Shown piece after piece: positions 63,893-64,000 of a stretch of DNA of 64,000 bases (positions are counted from its first letter, which is position 1; each line of letters starts with the position of its first letter). The position numbers and the translations under genes are program-made. This stretch comes from Bradyrhizobium ontarionense (GTDB lineage Bacteria > Pseudomonadota > Alphaproteobacteria > Rhizobiales > Xanthobacteraceae): positions 1,240,001-1,304,000 of the forward strand of contig NZ_CP088156.1 of the NCBI RefSeq assembly GCF_021088345.1, read 5' to 3'. The notes below the pieces were generated by a model. It saw only the letters and a list, made by a program, of their open reading frames with translations, was not told the DNA's origin and did not search any database.

Positions 63893-64000
63893 GCGAGGGC
63901 TCCTTGGACGGTTCTTTGAACGGCCCCTCGGGACACCGGGAACGATGCCCGTGTTTGGCCGATTCGTGGCGAGAATGGACGCGAAATGGTGACGGACTGA

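Overview
The window reads as chromosomal DNA of a GC-rich alphaproteobacterium of the Bradyrhizobium/Rhodopseudomonas group (Nitrobacteraceae). The reasons are the dusB(nifR3)-ntrB-ntrC order, a fused ispDF, PopZ, an aapJQMP amino-acid ABC operon, a cytoplasmic PAS chemoreceptor, a FixK-type box and several families of short palindromic intergenic repeats of the kind common in these genomes. Almost all real genes are core or conserved. The very long ORFs lying opposite valS, the RND genes and the alpha-2-macroglobulin gene are GC-driven mirror frames and are not annotated.

Layout. 1-3382 (minus): nitrogen control operon dusB-ntrB-ntrC, with ntrC cut by the window edge. 3765-5996 (plus): ispDF and a CinA-C/PncC-type amidase, separated by a dispersed repeat. 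6163-10998: an accessory block of unrecognised small genes, a secreted alpha/beta hydrolase and a Cys-rich/membrane gene pair. It also holds degenerate copies of the same hydrolase and the same pair, flanking a membrane-protein gene that has a perfect FixK/FNR box upstream. 11769-22685: chemoreceptor, COQ10-like protein, lipA, 3-methyladenine glycosylase, valS, popZ, tolC, pcm-like methyltransferase. 22943-25666: tRNA-Asn, Nudix hydrolase, EamA transporter, two overlapping stand-alone response regulators. 26300-28729 (minus): a Tat-type Rieske protein followed by a PQQ dehydrogenase carrying the DxD lanthanide signature but lacking the adjacent-cysteine pair. 29217-30317: tRNA-Cys and a DTW-domain tRNA-modifying enzyme.

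30357-39533 (minus): a four-gene RND efflux operon (NodT-type channel, adaptor, two permeases, MdtABC-like). 39833-44454 (plus): FAD oxidoreductase, DUF1365 and cyclopropane-fatty-acid synthase-like genes, then cysK. 44544-49082 (minus): aapJQMP. 49396-52401 (plus): metC-like lyase and a Na/Pi-cotransporter/PhoU protein. 52644-56348 (minus): ArnT-like GT39, PAP2 phosphatase, DPM1-like GT2 and a LAB_N protein, which look like an envelope-lipid glycosylation set. 56400-63892 (minus): alpha-2-macroglobulin and penicillin-binding protein 1C, translationally coupled.

Most notable: (i) the decayed duplicate module at 6761-8373 against the intact one at 9454-10998, with a putatively oxygen-regulated membrane gene between the two decayed parts; (ii) the Rieske/lanthanide-type PQQ dehydrogenase pair; (iii) a dispersed palindromic element that supplies about 40 in-frame residues to the N-terminus of PbpC, and another that supplies the stop codon of the DNA glycosylase gene; (iv) tandem response regulators sharing an unusual PDFLG segment. 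No phage, insertion sequence, CRISPR array or rRNA gene was seen.
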